Positions 26,897-34,615 of a DNA stretch of 64,000 nucleotides are shown here, piece after piece. How positions within the stretch are numbered: the stretch's first letter is position 1; the number at the start of each line of letters is the position of its first letter. The DNA comes from Chitinophaga agrisoli (lineage in GTDB: Bacteria > Bacteroidota > Bacteroidia > Chitinophagales > Chitinophagaceae): positions 296,421 through 360,420 of the forward strand of contig NZ_VUOC01000003.1 of the NCBI RefSeq assembly GCF_008386695.1. The letters are read 5' to 3'. Under the pieces are notes generated by a model that was not told where the DNA came from, ran no database searches, and saw only the letters and a program-made list of their open reading frames with translations. Both the position numbers and the translations under genes were made by a program.

Positions 26897-26962
26897 ATTA
26901 GTCAACTTCAATCATAATATTTAATCATAACAGGTTAGAATTGACTAATATTCTTATATTTG
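26897..26962 (+). promoter_or_regulatory. Promoter and operator-like inverted repeat of the ABC-3C-like operon
   Basis: ATTAGTCAA (26897-26905) and TTGACTAAT (26941-26949) are perfect 9-bp inverted arms 35 bases apart. Directly after them is TATATTTG (26955-26962), a full match to the -7 consensus TAnnTTTG. The first gene of the operon starts 65 bases later. The repeat placement suggests a repressor or looping site; no -33 TTG is at the right distance. Confidence 0.5.
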
Positions 26963-27027
26963 GCAAATAATACAATGTAAGACATTAGTATAACCTATTT
27001 ATTACCTATTCAAAGCAGCCCTCAACC

Positions 27028-27213
27028 ATGAAAATCGATGATAACCTCCTGAAATTAGCAGCCTTAATTATTAGTTTAATAACCGCTGGCGCTTTTATCG
27101 CCATTCGTATCTCTAAAAAGAGAAATAATACAAGCAGCAATAACGTGATAACCCAAAGCAACAATACCGTTGGTAAGGGAGATATTGTCGCAGGTAATAA
27201 AACAAGCGAATGA
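27028..27213 (+). CDS. Small single-pass membrane protein with C-terminal GDIVAGNK motif
   Basis: The 61-residue product has one hydrophobic helix (residues 8-28), a basic patch (SKKRNN) and a polar Asn/Thr/Ser tail ending QSNNTVGKGDIVAGNK (43-58). The same motif, QSGNKIGEGDLVAGNK, starts the next protein, although the DNA differs, so it is under protein-level selection. The stop overlaps the next start (ATGA at 27210-27213), which implies translational coupling. By layout (short membrane effector plus motif, next to a motif-first partner) it may be a membrane-acting effector or anchor of the downstream ABC-3C-like system. Function is inferred only from arrangement. Confidence 0.75.
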   Translation: MKIDDNLLKLAALIISLITAGAFIAIRISKKRNNTSSNNVITQSNNTVGKGDIVAGNKTSE

Positions 27214-27785
27214 GGCCAAATCAAGTTAACCAGTCGGGGAATAAGATTGGCGAAGGTGACCTGGTTGCCGGAAATAAACATGAAGAAAATTATCACTATC
27301 ACTACGCTCAAAAAACAAAACTGTCTTCCCTCTTTGAAAAGCTAAAAGAGGAGTTCGATGGTAAAAAGACAATCCAAGAGATTTCCGATAACTTACAGCG
27401 CTATTCCGATGCGAGGGATACGATTGGACTTGAGCAGAAGCTAGTTAATGGCGGAAGAGCGCATATCCTAGAGGATGCTGCATGGTTGAAACAAGAGTAT
27501 TTTAAAAAACTTACTCGATTTCAATTTTATGAAACGGCGCAAGAGATTCATGCGTTTCTTCTGGGAATTGTATTGGAGAAGTTTCGAAATATAGTGTACC
27601 CCATGATAAAAGACGGAGCATCTGAAACTGATATCGCAAAAACTATTTCCGAAGAAATCATTAAGCCTATTATAGAGAAAATTCATAACGAGGGATGTGA
27701 TGATGTAATGGGGTTGTCATCTACTGATATAGAAGGAATGATTTACTTTTTGACAGGTAAGTGTCATATAAAATGGGCTAGATAA
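27210..27785 (+). CDS. ABC-3C-like C-terminal-domain component with N-terminal GDLVAGNK motif
   Basis: The 191-residue protein begins with the motif shared with the preceding membrane protein (residues 8-23) and a His/Glu/Tyr-rich linker (HEENYHYHYAQ). An all-alpha domain follows (about 35-185; LSSLFEKLKEEFDGKKTIQE, then DARDTIGLEQKL). Its size and position fit the C-terminal-domain component of ABC-three-component systems, in which an effector is usually fused at the N-terminus; here only the motif is present. It overlaps the gene before (ATGA) and the gene after (TAATG). The family call rests on gene order, size and recalled resemblance, and needs a profile search. Confidence 0.7.
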   Translation: MRPNQVNQSGNKIGEGDLVAGNKHEENYHYHYAQKTKLSSLFEKLKEEFDGKKTIQEISDNLQRYSDARDTIGLEQKLVNGGRAHILEDAAWLKQEYFKKLTRFQFYETAQEIHAFLLGIVLEKFRNIVYPMIKDGASETDIAKTISEEIIKPIIEKIHNEGCDDVMGLSSTDIEGMIYFLTGKCHIKWAR

Positions 27786-28306
27786 TGATAGTTTATCATC
27801 CTGCATTCGATTTATATCATTGTGTCTACAGACTCCTTCAGATTTTGACACACTTTGATAAAAACGAATTTGTTGAGCTAGATCGGTTGCGAATTTGGGA
27901 TTTTTATCTACTATTCCCTAATCAGGTACAGAAAATTACCTTAAGAAGAGAAGAGGAGGATATTAGGAAGCTCATCAATTTTTATATTACAAATGAGAAA
28001 AATCCATACGAGGATATTTTAGACAATCGAAAAATGTTTGAAAGAATAAAACCTTATCAATTGACGGCTATTAAGTGTTTAGCCTCTTATGGAATAATAA
28101 ATAAACAATATTTGGCTGAAAATAGAGTGACAATTGTTTCTAAGCAATTATTACAAAGTTACACATCTAAATTTGAACCGATGACCCCTAAAGAACGAAA
28201 CGTCATAGGTTTAATGACTTCTCATTTCTATCAAGTATCAATGTTTGGCCCACATGGACTGAAAGCCAAAACCAAACTCATGGAAAGTAAATATGATGCG
28301 GAGTAA
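27785..28306 (+). CDS. ABC-3C-like middle component
   Basis: The 173-residue soluble protein has a compact alpha/beta or winged-helix-like look (MIVYHPAFDLYHCVYRLLQI; FVELDRLRIWDFYLLFPNQV). It sits between the CTD-like protein and the ABC ATPase. The PAFDLYHCVYRLL opening and the D-x-L-R-I-x-D-F-Y-x-L-F-P pattern are what I associate with 'ABC-3C middle component' proteins. It overlaps the upstream stop (TAATG) and the ATPase start by 14 bases, so all four genes are one coupled unit. By analogy it would join the ATPase to the effector component. Confidence 0.7.
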   Translation: MIVYHPAFDLYHCVYRLLQILTHFDKNEFVELDRLRIWDFYLLFPNQVQKITLRREEEDIRKLINFYITNEKNPYEDILDNRKMFERIKPYQLTAIKCLASYGIINKQYLAENRVTIVSKQLLQSYTSKFEPMTPKERNVIGLMTSHFYQVSMFGPHGLKAKTKLMESKYDAE

Positions 28307-30218
28307 TTTATTTTTAAATCGCCTTATCATTTATACGGTAACTGGAAAAGTAGCTTATGATGAAGCTTATCATAGGGGGATAAATATCATTTGTGGTGAT
28401 AATAGTAGTGGTAAATCTACTATTACTCATTTTATTTTCTACGTGTTAGGCGGCTCCTTTAATGATTGGGTTCGAGAAGCGAAAAGATGTTCAATGGTAT
28501 TGGCCGAAGTAGAAATGAATGGTGCCGTTTTGGTAATAAAAAGAGAAATTAATATTAATCCTCAAACGAATAAGGGAAATCCAATGGAACCTATTTATGT
28601 TTATTGGGGAGATTTCGAGAGCTCACAAAAATCGGCTTCTACGGATTGGCAGAAATTTGGCTATGTAACGACAGATAGTAGAAAAAGCTTTTCTAACGTA
28701 TTCTTTGAGAATTTGGATATTCCGATAGTTAGAGGAGATAATAATATAACTTTCCATCAAATATTGAGATTGCTTTATGTCGATCAAGATTCTCCAACAA
28801 ACTCTTTATTTTTGTATGAGCAATTTGATACCACATTAAATCGAGAAACTGTGTCGGATTTATTACTTGGCGTTTATAACCAAGATTTATATGATAGTAA
28901 ACAACGGTTGGTCGAAGCATCCAATGAGTTAGATGATGTCAAAAAAGAAATCAAGATTATTAGGCAGTTTATTCCCAAAGACCATGATTTAATCCCTGAG
29001 AATCTAAAGACTCGCATAGAGAATAAAGAAGCTGAAATTAGCGAGATCGAAGAGCAGCTTTTAGAACTTAATCAACAAAATAAGGCAGTTAGATTTACTA
29101 AACAAACAAAACTTGAATTTGAAAAGCTTAATGAGGAGGCGATTGAGCAAAGATCCCTTGTTAAGAAGCTCGAAACGGACATCAGAGCATTAAGATATGA
29201 AATCGAAGATTCGGCTTTCTTCATTAAAACACTGGAGACAAAATCTAGATCAGTAAAAAATTCTATTCTAGCGAGAGACTTTTTAGGTGAATTTCCTCTA
29301 GCATATTGCCCAGAATGCCTATCTGAAATTAAAAAGACGGATGATGATACCAAGTGTAAATTGTGCAAAGAAGTGATTGATAGCAGTTTTGGAGTTACAC
29401 AAGCGAGAAAAATAGAACAAGAACTAAGTTTTCAAATTAAAGAATCGAAAGCTTTGCTTATAACGCGAAATAGACAGCTTGATGAGATGAAAGGGCTGTA
29501 TGAGTCTGAGAAGGTCAAACTTTACAATCTGCAAGCACGTGTCAACGCTGCCCTTAAAGATGTGAAATCAGTTCGTGACGAGAAAATTGATGCGCTATAT
29601 ATTGAAAAAGGATTTGCAGAAGGAGCAATAATTCAGCTTAGAACTTTACTTGAAAATGCTGAGCTATACCAAAGTTTGGTCGAAAAGAGAGAGGGACTAG
29701 AAAAGGAAATTAAAACTCTCGGAAACTCGATAGATAGAATGACTACAGCCCAGTTTACTATGAAAGAACAGGTAAATAAGGTTATAGAGAAGAAGGCATT
29801 ATACTTGTTGAATAATGATTTAAAGCGCCAAGAGGATTTTATGGAGGCGAAAGAATTCAATATTGATTATCGAAATAATTTGGCTTTTATATCTGATAAA
29901 GAGGCTAAATACTCGGCAAGCTCGAATTTTTATCTTAAAACCACCGCTCGATTCGCCATTTTTTTAGCGTCTCTAGAAGTTGAAAGAATGAGATATCCTC
30001 GATTTATCCTCTGCGATAACATGGAGGATAAGGGAATAGAAGAGAAAAGAGCACAAAATTTCCAGAAGATTATTATAGAAGAAACTGAAAAACACGACAG
30101 TGAACACTATCAGATGATATATACCACCTCGTTTATAACAGAGGAGCTTAAAAATAGTACTTATCGTGTTGGTGAATATTATACAAAAGAATCCCCTAGC
30201 CTTCAAAACGTTTACTGA
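28293..30218 (+). CDS. SMC/Rad50-like ABC ATPase of the ABC-3C-like system (DUF3732-like)
   Basis: The 641-residue protein has a Walker A GDNSSGKST at residues 35-43. Two long coiled-coil arms (about 195-330 and 365-530) are broken by a zinc-hook-like CPEC...CKLC (Cys339, 342, 355, 358). A C-terminal half-ATPase carries the Walker B region RFILCDNMEDKG (Asp575, Glu578, Asp579). This is the SMC/RecN-like architecture of conflict-system ABC ATPases. It probably senses a nucleic-acid or replication intermediate of an invader and gates the effector. Its start overlaps the middle component. The region is AT-rich compared with the chromosome on either side, which indicates transfer. No terminator is seen after it. 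Confidence 0.82.
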   Translation: MMRSNLFLNRLIIYTVTGKVAYDEAYHRGINIICGDNSSGKSTITHFIFYVLGGSFNDWVREAKRCSMVLAEVEMNGAVLVIKREININPQTNKGNPMEPIYVYWGDFESSQKSASTDWQKFGYVTTDSRKSFSNVFFENLDIPIVRGDNNITFHQILRLLYVDQDSPTNSLFLYEQFDTTLNRETVSDLLLGVYNQDLYDSKQRLVEASNELDDVKKEIKIIRQFIPKDHDLIPENLKTRIENKEAEISEIEEQLLELNQQNKAVRFTKQTKLEFEKLNEEAIEQRSLVKKLETDIRALRYEIEDSAFFIKTLETKSRSVKNSILARDFLGEFPLAYCPECLSEIKKTDDDTKCKLCKEVIDSSFGVTQARKIEQELSFQIKESKALLITRNRQLDEMKGLYESEKVKLYNLQARVNAALKDVKSVRDEKIDALYIEKGFAEGAIIQLRTLLENAELYQSLVEKREGLEKEIKTLGNSIDRMTTAQFTMKEQVNKVIEKKALYLLNNDLKRQEDFMEAKEFNIDYRNNLAFISDKEAKYSASSNFYLKTTARFAIFLASLEVERMRYPRFILCDNMEDKGIEEKRAQNFQKIIIEETEKHDSEHYQMIYTTSFITEELKNSTYRVGEYYTKESPSLQNVY

Positions 30219-30293
30219 CTTATAGAGATACTTTTAGAACCCTATAGTGTAAGGGAAATAGATACTTTATCCTGCTGATTTGATGGTAAACAC

Positions 30294-30318
30294 AAAAAAA
30301 CGCCCCATGTCGGGGCGC
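30294..30318 (-). terminator. Terminator of the RadC/primase-like genes
   Basis: The GC-rich stem CGCCCC/GGGGCG (30301-30306, 30312-30317) has a run of seven T on the minus strand just beyond it. It lies directly downstream of the RadC-like stop. Confidence 0.85.
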
Positions 30319-30325
30319 TTCCTTA

Positions 30326-30811
30326 TTAATGCGGTGTATAGCCTGACATCATGCCCTCTAGGCTCATGGAAAGAAAGGTTTCGGAATTTAAGATAAGGTG
30401 ATCGGCAACGGCAATATCCAAGTACGTCCCGGCAGTAACCAGTTTTCGGGTAATCGACATATCCGCTTTGCTGGGTTTGAGGTTGCCCGATGGGTGGTTA
30501 TGGGCGAGGATGATCCTGGACGCGCGCGCCTTTAATGCAGTGGCAAAGATTAGCCTTGGATCGACAAGGCACTCTGTTATTGTGCCGGAACCTATTGAGG
30601 TGATGCCAAGGCAAGCGTTTCGGTAATCCAGCAAAAGAACCTTGAACTCCTCCAGCAGCTCGATTTTGTTTTCATCCCATGCCGTCATTAAAACAATGAA
30701 CGCATCCTCCGGGTGACGGATGACGGGTCTGTCGGCGGCTTTTACCTTGTTTCGGTAGGTCAGTTGTACTTCCGTTACCTTAAATGGTGAATGGATTTTG
30801 CTTTTAGGCAT
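30326..30811 (-). CDS. RadC-like JAB-domain protein of mobile elements
   Basis: The JAMM metalloprotease-like signature HNHPSGNLKPSKAD is complete (HxH, S, D), preceded by the RadC-type core (DYRNACLGITSIGSGTITECLVDPRLIF). Length is about 161 residues from the Met at 30811, which overlaps the upstream primase-like stop by 8 bases; an upstream ATG at 30847 would add 12 residues. Unlike chromosomal RadC it lacks the N-terminal HhH domain, the usual form on Bacteroidota integrative elements. Such proteins are believed to be anti-restriction or recombination accessories, without firm proof. Confidence 0.88.
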   Translation of the reverse strand: MPKSKIHSPFKVTEVQLTYRNKVKAADRPVIRHPEDAFIVLMTAWDENKIELLEEFKVLLLDYRNACLGITSIGSGTITECLVDPRLIFATALKARASRIILAHNHPSGNLKPSKADMSITRKLVTAGTYLDIAVADHLILNSETFLSMSLEGMMSGYTPH

Positions 30812-31715
30812 GTTTACCTGCCTTTGGCGCTTGGATATGCCAGTCATTCACCGATTGAAACGATTTATAAAGGTAATTCATTGGGCTGTGGGTAAGCCCG
30901 TCTTCGGTTTTGAAGTAATTATTGAGAGATAGTGCCGCAGCTCTGCCGATAACAGAATTATCCATCCATGTAAAAGCCGCCTCATAGCCGTATTTATATA
31001 GATACGGTGTTGCCATTGTCAGAATGGCTGGAGGGGCAATGAGCGTATCCTCCTTGAATGGCTTTCCGCCTTCCTGTCGCATAACGGCCGACATGAAGTC
31101 AAAACCATTCTTGAAAATATGGATACCATTGGGCTTGGGAACGGTGCCACGGATAAATGTAATATTCCGTTTGCCGACATACTCATTGGTAAAGGCATTC
31201 CATACCTCATAACCGCCATCCTCATTGCGAAGACCCAGCGCGAGGAAAGATTTTTTTGTGTCCCTGTCGCAAACGCGCACCTCTTTTAAGTAACGCTCCG
31301 CGACCTTTAAAGGGATGCCCCGCCTGTCAAGATAGGCAATAAGGCGGCTATGTTGAATGGGTTCGATGCCGTCGATATACAATGACCGCCGAACCTGTGG
31401 ATCTTCTGCACCCACAGGTTCAATCTTCGGGGCATACCCCATCATGATTGAAAGATAGCGGAGTGCATCGGCAAGGGTGAAGTTTTCGCCTTGGCTTTCC
31501 AGATAATTGCAGACAAAAGCTAAAACATCGCCGCCTCTGCTGAGTTTTTCATCGAACCAGATGTTTTTGGGTACAAAGATTTTTAAGAAAGCTGTATCGT
31601 CTTTGTGAAGCGGGGATAGGTAAAAAAGGATATTATTTTCTTGTCTTATTGGCTCAAAGCCCAGTTTTTTTAAAATGTCGGTAAGCGGAATGCGTTTCGC
31701 ACATTCGATATTCAT
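30804..31715 (-). CDS. Degenerate CHC2/Toprim primase-like protein
   Basis: The 303-residue product opens with a CHC2-like domain (ILFYLSPLHKDDTAFLKIFV, NIWFDEKLSRGGDVLAFV). The zinc-binding cysteines are absent, as is common for element-borne versions. A Toprim-like region follows (about residues 185-290; IHIFKNGFDFMSAVM, FTWMDNS). The Toprim glutamate position appears as Lys and the DxD is reduced, so primase activity is doubtful. It overlaps the RadC-like gene and reads with it, a pair typical of Bacteroidota mobilisable elements. Confidence 0.72.
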   Translation of the reverse strand: MNIECAKRIPLTDILKKLGFEPIRQENNILFYLSPLHKDDTAFLKIFVPKNIWFDEKLSRGGDVLAFVCNYLESQGENFTLADALRYLSIMMGYAPKIEPVGAEDPQVRRSLYIDGIEPIQHSRLIAYLDRRGIPLKVAERYLKEVRVCDRDTKKSFLALGLRNEDGGYEVWNAFTNEYVGKRNITFIRGTVPKPNGIHIFKNGFDFMSAVMRQEGGKPFKEDTLIAPPAILTMATPYLYKYGYEAAFTWMDNSVIGRAAALSLNNYFKTEDGLTHSPMNYLYKSFQSVNDWHIQAPKAGKHA

Positions 31716-31795
31716 TGCGATCTCCAGAATTATTGTAGGGGAAATGTCGAGTTAAAAGGGAAAGGCAGCCGTGTCAAAAGCGCCCTTCCCGTGTT

Positions 31796-31993
31796 TTATG
31801 GTGTTAGTTGATTGTCTAAAAACTTTTCAAGATTACTAAGTCGATATCTTACCGCACGTCCCACTTTGAGTGGTTTGAGGTCATAGCGTTTGGTACAGTC
31901 CCAAACGGCTAATGTTCCGGGTGAAATGTTTAAATATTTAGCGGCTTCTTTACGAGTAAGTAATGGTTCTAAAAGTTTTTGTTCTTGGCCGAT
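31796..31993 (-). CDS. Excisionase/MerR-type helix-turn-helix protein (HTH_17)
   Basis: A frame of about 65 codons ends at TAA (31796-31798) and encodes LLTRKEAAKYLNISPGTLAV..., then WDCTKRYDLKPLKVGRAVRY and RLSNLEKFLD. This is the standard DNA-binding domain of excisionases and element regulators. No ATG is in frame; an AGGAGG sequence (31997-32002) lies just upstream, so a non-standard start (for example ATC at 31993) or a lost start codon must be assumed. It sits beside the att-like site and integrase, as recombination directionality factors do. Confidence 0.6.
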   Translation of the reverse strand: MGQEQKLLEPLLTRKEAAKYLNISPGTLAVWDCTKRYDLKPLKVGRAVRYRLSNLEKFLDNQLTP

Positions 31994-32291
31994 GCACCTC
32001 CTAGAAAATTATTGTTCGGGGAAATGTGAGCGCAAAAATGAAACAGCCCTCACAAGCGGAGGGCGGTGGTACGGGATCAGCTATGGAAAAGTCAAAAGAA
32101 AAGAGGAATATTCATAACAAATAATACTGGTTTATTCATCGGATCATATCCAGATATGCCATGCTTAATATTTTATGCTGTGGTGCATCAAAACTGTCAC
32201 CAAGTGATTCGGAAATGGCCATTGAAGAAATGCCCTGAACCAGCACTACTTTTCCCTAGAATAATGCCCTTTTTCTGTTATAAATAAGGGT

Positions 32292-32312
32292 GGTAGAACT
32301 AGGGTAGAACTG
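32292..32312. repeat. Integrase-region direct repeat, copy 1 (paired GGTAGAACT)
   Basis: GGTAGAACTAGGGTAGAACT is two tandem GGTAGAACT words; the block recurs at 32521-32542. Such spaced direct repeats around an att core resemble arm-type integrase sites. Confidence 0.5.
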
Positions 32313-32319
32313 AATATCC

Positions 32320-32340
32320 ATCAGCAAACAATATGCTGAT
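32320..32340. repeat. Inverted repeat next to the att-like site
   Basis: Perfect 7-bp arms ATCAGCA and TGCTGAT with a 7-base loop lie 15 bases from the tRNA 3'-half copy. It could be a recombination accessory site or a weak terminator of the former tRNA. Confidence 0.4.
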
Positions 32341-32355
32341 AAGTCTTTGAAAAAT

Positions 32356-32402
32356 TGGTGGGCGCAACAGGGATTGAACCTGTGACCTCTCCCATGTCAA
32401 TC
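32356..32402 (-). other. tRNA-Val(GAC) 3'-half copy, likely attachment site
   Basis: On the minus strand this reads anticodon loop TTGACAT, stem GGGAG, variable AGGTC, T-arm ACAGGTTCAATCCCTGT, then TGCGCCCACCA with an encoded CCA end. The 5' side of the anticodon stem no longer pairs (CTCGA where CTCCC is needed) and no 5' half exists, so it is not a functional tRNA. A copy running from the anticodon loop to the 3' end is the classic att core left by tyrosine integrases, and the integrase gene starts 157 bases away. It is flanked by near-inverted ATAAGTCT..AGACTTAT words (32339-32346, 32411-32418). The surrounding stretch 31994-32558 holds no gene. Confidence 0.7.
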
Positions 32403-32520
32403 GAGCCAGAGACTTATTATGCAACATTATTTGTTCTAGATATTTCAAATATCCACCTGTTTTAACTGAATTTTCTGTTACTACGGCGTTTTACCAGAAT
32501 CACTCAACTTTAATCGCCCC

Positions 32521-32542
32521 GGTAGAACTGGGGTAGAACTGG
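32521..32542. repeat. Integrase-region direct repeat, copy 2 (paired GGTAGAACT)
   Basis: GGTAGAACTGGGGTAGAACT repeats the block at 32292-32312 with one base difference in the first 20. It ends 16 bases before the integrase start codon, so it may also autoregulate the integrase promoter. Confidence 0.5.
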
Positions 32543-32558
32543 AAAGGATAGGTAACCC

Positions 32559-33716
32559 GTGGCCATCACGAAAATTCCCTTCAAAATCTCCAACCTTGAA
32601 AAACTTATATTTCAACCAGAACGCTATGAAGTAGCAGACACCAAAACCCCTTCTTTAAGGATCGCTGTATATCCAAGCGGCGTTAAAACCTTCCTGCTTT
32701 ACAAGAAGGTTAATAATGTCCCCCAGAAAATTAAAATAGGCCGTTTCCCCGACCTCTCTATTGAGCAGGCCACTAAAGAGGCAAAGCGCCTTTTGGCTAA
32801 GATTACACTAGGCCACAATCCACAAGAGGAGAAAAAGGCAGAGAAGTTAGAGATCACCTTTAATGAGCTATTAGAAATCTACTATCAACAGCATTCACTC
32901 TTATATAATAAGAACCCTACTCACAATAAGCGGATGATGGAAATCCATCTGGTTCCGATTTTTGGCAGATCCAAGGTGAAGAATATAACCCGTGAACAGA
33001 TTTGTAAAATCCATACACAAATGGGTATTAATAGTGGGCATGGCGGAGCTAATCGGGTTATAAATGTCGTATCATCTATTTTCAATTTCGGGATACGGAA
33101 TGGCTATGTTAAAGGAATTAATCCTTGTCTGGGATTAAGGAAATTTCCGTCATATAGTAGAGATCGTTTTCTTAGCACTGAGGAACTAAAATTATTTTTT
33201 GATGCTGTTGAACAGGAAGAAGAATTATTCCGGGATTTCTTCAAACTCCTGTTATTTACAGGAGCTAGAAAATCCAATGTCTTGTCGATGAAATGGGCGC
33301 ATCTAGATTTCAACCTCAAACGCTGGCGCATTCCGGAAACACAGACGAAAAATAAGGATGTTAATATTGTTGTCCTTTCGCAATATGCCTTAGAAATTCT
33401 TAGCGGAAGGAGAGAGGCTAACTCCGAATTTGCGATTCCTTCCCAATACGTGTTTCCCGGAGAAAGCAAAGACGGTTATCTTAAAGACCCCAAGCGGGCA
33501 TGGGAAAGGATTAAAAAACGAATGAAAATCATGGATATTCGAATGCACGATCTGCGCCGAACATTGGGTAGCTATATGGCTATTTCGGGTATCAGTCTAC
33601 CAATCATCGGGAAAGCACTGAACCATAAAAGCCAAGTATCCACGGCAATTTATGCCCGTCTTTCGCAAAATCCTGTGGAAGATGCAATAAACATAGCAAC
33701 AGCGCATATGCTATGA
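32559..33716 (+). CDS. Tyrosine-type site-specific integrase
   Basis: The 385-residue protein uses a GTG start at 32559. It has an N-terminal DUF4102-like arm-binding domain (residues about 1-95; TPSLRIAVYPSGVKTFLLYK, KIKIGRFPDLSIEQA), a SAM-like core-binding domain (about 105-200) and the phage integrase catalytic domain (about 205-385). Catalytic residues are seen in TGARKSNVLSMKW (Arg), HDLRRTLGSYM (His, Arg), LNHKS (His) and IYARLS (Tyr). It resembles P4-type integrases that target tRNA genes, which agrees with the tRNA-Val att-like copy upstream. It is complete and appears intact. Confidence 0.95.
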   Translation: MAITKIPFKISNLEKLIFQPERYEVADTKTPSLRIAVYPSGVKTFLLYKKVNNVPQKIKIGRFPDLSIEQATKEAKRLLAKITLGHNPQEEKKAEKLEITFNELLEIYYQQHSLLYNKNPTHNKRMMEIHLVPIFGRSKVKNITREQICKIHTQMGINSGHGGANRVINVVSSIFNFGIRNGYVKGINPCLGLRKFPSYSRDRFLSTEELKLFFDAVEQEEELFRDFFKLLLFTGARKSNVLSMKWAHLDFNLKRWRIPETQTKNKDVNIVVLSQYALEILSGRREANSEFAIPSQYVFPGESKDGYLKDPKRAWERIKKRMKIMDIRMHDLRRTLGSYMAISGISLPIIGKALNHKSQVSTAIYARLSQNPVEDAINIATAHML

Positions 33717-33743
33717 TCCTAAGAACTACGTCCTAAACATTGG

Positions 33744-33770
33744 ATATCCGCTCGAAAGAGCGGATATTTT
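33744..33770 (+). terminator. Terminator of the integrase gene
   Basis: Stem ATATCCGCTC/GAGCGGATAT around GAAA is followed by TTT, 28 bases past the integrase stop. Confidence 0.85.
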
Positions 33771-33806
33771 AAATCCAAACTTCCATGTTAATATTTAATC
33801 TAGTTA

Positions 33807-34232
33807 TTATCTCTGCGGGTAGACTAATATTGTTTTGGGGCCTTTGCCACCTACAACATAGAGGCGTATATAAATCTTACTATTTTTAATTGATGGAGTA
33901 TCCCAGTTAAAGTAATCTTCATCAGAAAAGGTCAAAACGTGTTTTGAATAGCTTGGGATTGTGATATTGGCACAATCATCTGGAGAAAATATCTCTTTCA
34001 ATACTTTTGTCCTCCAAAGCCTACGCCGTCCCCAAAATAGCTCATAATAATCTATCATAGCTGGCGTTTTGGAAGGGTTGGCAATTATGATCTGATTTTC
34101 ATGTTGTGTTACCCCAAAGTAATAAGAGATAAGGAGGCGGTTGCGGTCTCTATATGTTTCAAAAATTTTTATTCCAAAAAGGACTGTCGATAGCACGGCG
34201 CCCCAAATGGACAATATGACTGGCAATGTCAT
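33807..34232 (-). CDS. Hypothetical protein with N-terminal membrane helix
   Basis: The 141-residue protein has a hydrophobic helix at residues 3-22 and then a soluble, aromatic-rich domain (YYFGVTQHENQIIIANPSKT, VLTFSDEDYFNWDTPS) that looks beta-rich. No family recognised. Similar short membrane-anchored proteins occur as cargo on mobile elements. It is in the same direction as the next hypothetical (34277-34615), with a 44-base gap, so the two may form one unit. Confidence 0.6.
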   Translation of the reverse strand: MTLPVILSIWGAVLSTVLFGIKIFETYRDRNRLLISYYFGVTQHENQIIIANPSKTPAMIDYYELFWGRRRLWRTKVLKEIFSPDDCANITIPSYSKHVLTFSDEDYFNWDTPSIKNSKIYIRLYVVGGKGPKTILVYPQR

Positions 34233-34276
34233 TAGAAGTTATCTTTTGCGTGTTTTCTCTCTTCCTGGAGCTTAGA

Positions 34277-34615
34277 TCAGATTAATATGCCTATGTCCAT
34301 GCGGATCAATCCAATGGCTTTGTCCAAAGCTGCAAAATATTCCGTCTGCCTCTTTTGGGCAGCATTTTTCTTTCTCATTTCATCCTCATGGTATTTCACA
34401 AACTCAACCTCCTTGCCGTTGGTATGGGACAGAGCAGAATAAACACCAACAAGCCTCCTTCTTTCATCTTCATCTGTCGCCACTCTCTGCATGTCGTTTA
34501 TAACGGACAGCATTTGTTCGCAGAGTATTTTTAAGCTGTGATATTTGCCCGACTGTGTGCGCAGGCTATTCATTTCGCTCAGAATCGTTTTGAGTTTTTG
34601 TCTAAGTTCTTCCAT
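34277..34615 (-). CDS. Hypothetical helical protein
   Basis: The 112-residue product is strongly helical and charged, with leucine heptads (MEELRQKLKTILSEMNSLRT, MLSVINDMQRV, DEMRKKNAAQKRQ), so a coiled coil is likely. No transmembrane segment and no recognised domain. It reads toward the membrane protein at 33807-34232. Confidence 0.6.
   Translation of the reverse strand: MEELRQKLKTILSEMNSLRTQSGKYHSLKILCEQMLSVINDMQRVATDEDERRRLVGVYSALSHTNGKEVEFVKYHEDEMRKKNAAQKRQTEYFAALDKAIGLIRMDIGILI

Noticed and set aside
31890-32287. Plus-strand small frames near the att region
   Set aside because: They are antisense to the HTH gene or run through non-coding repeats, with no protein-like features.
32356-32402. 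Functional tRNA-Val gene
   Set aside because: Only the 3' half is present and the 5' side of the anticodon stem does not pair, so it is an attachment copy and not a tRNA.
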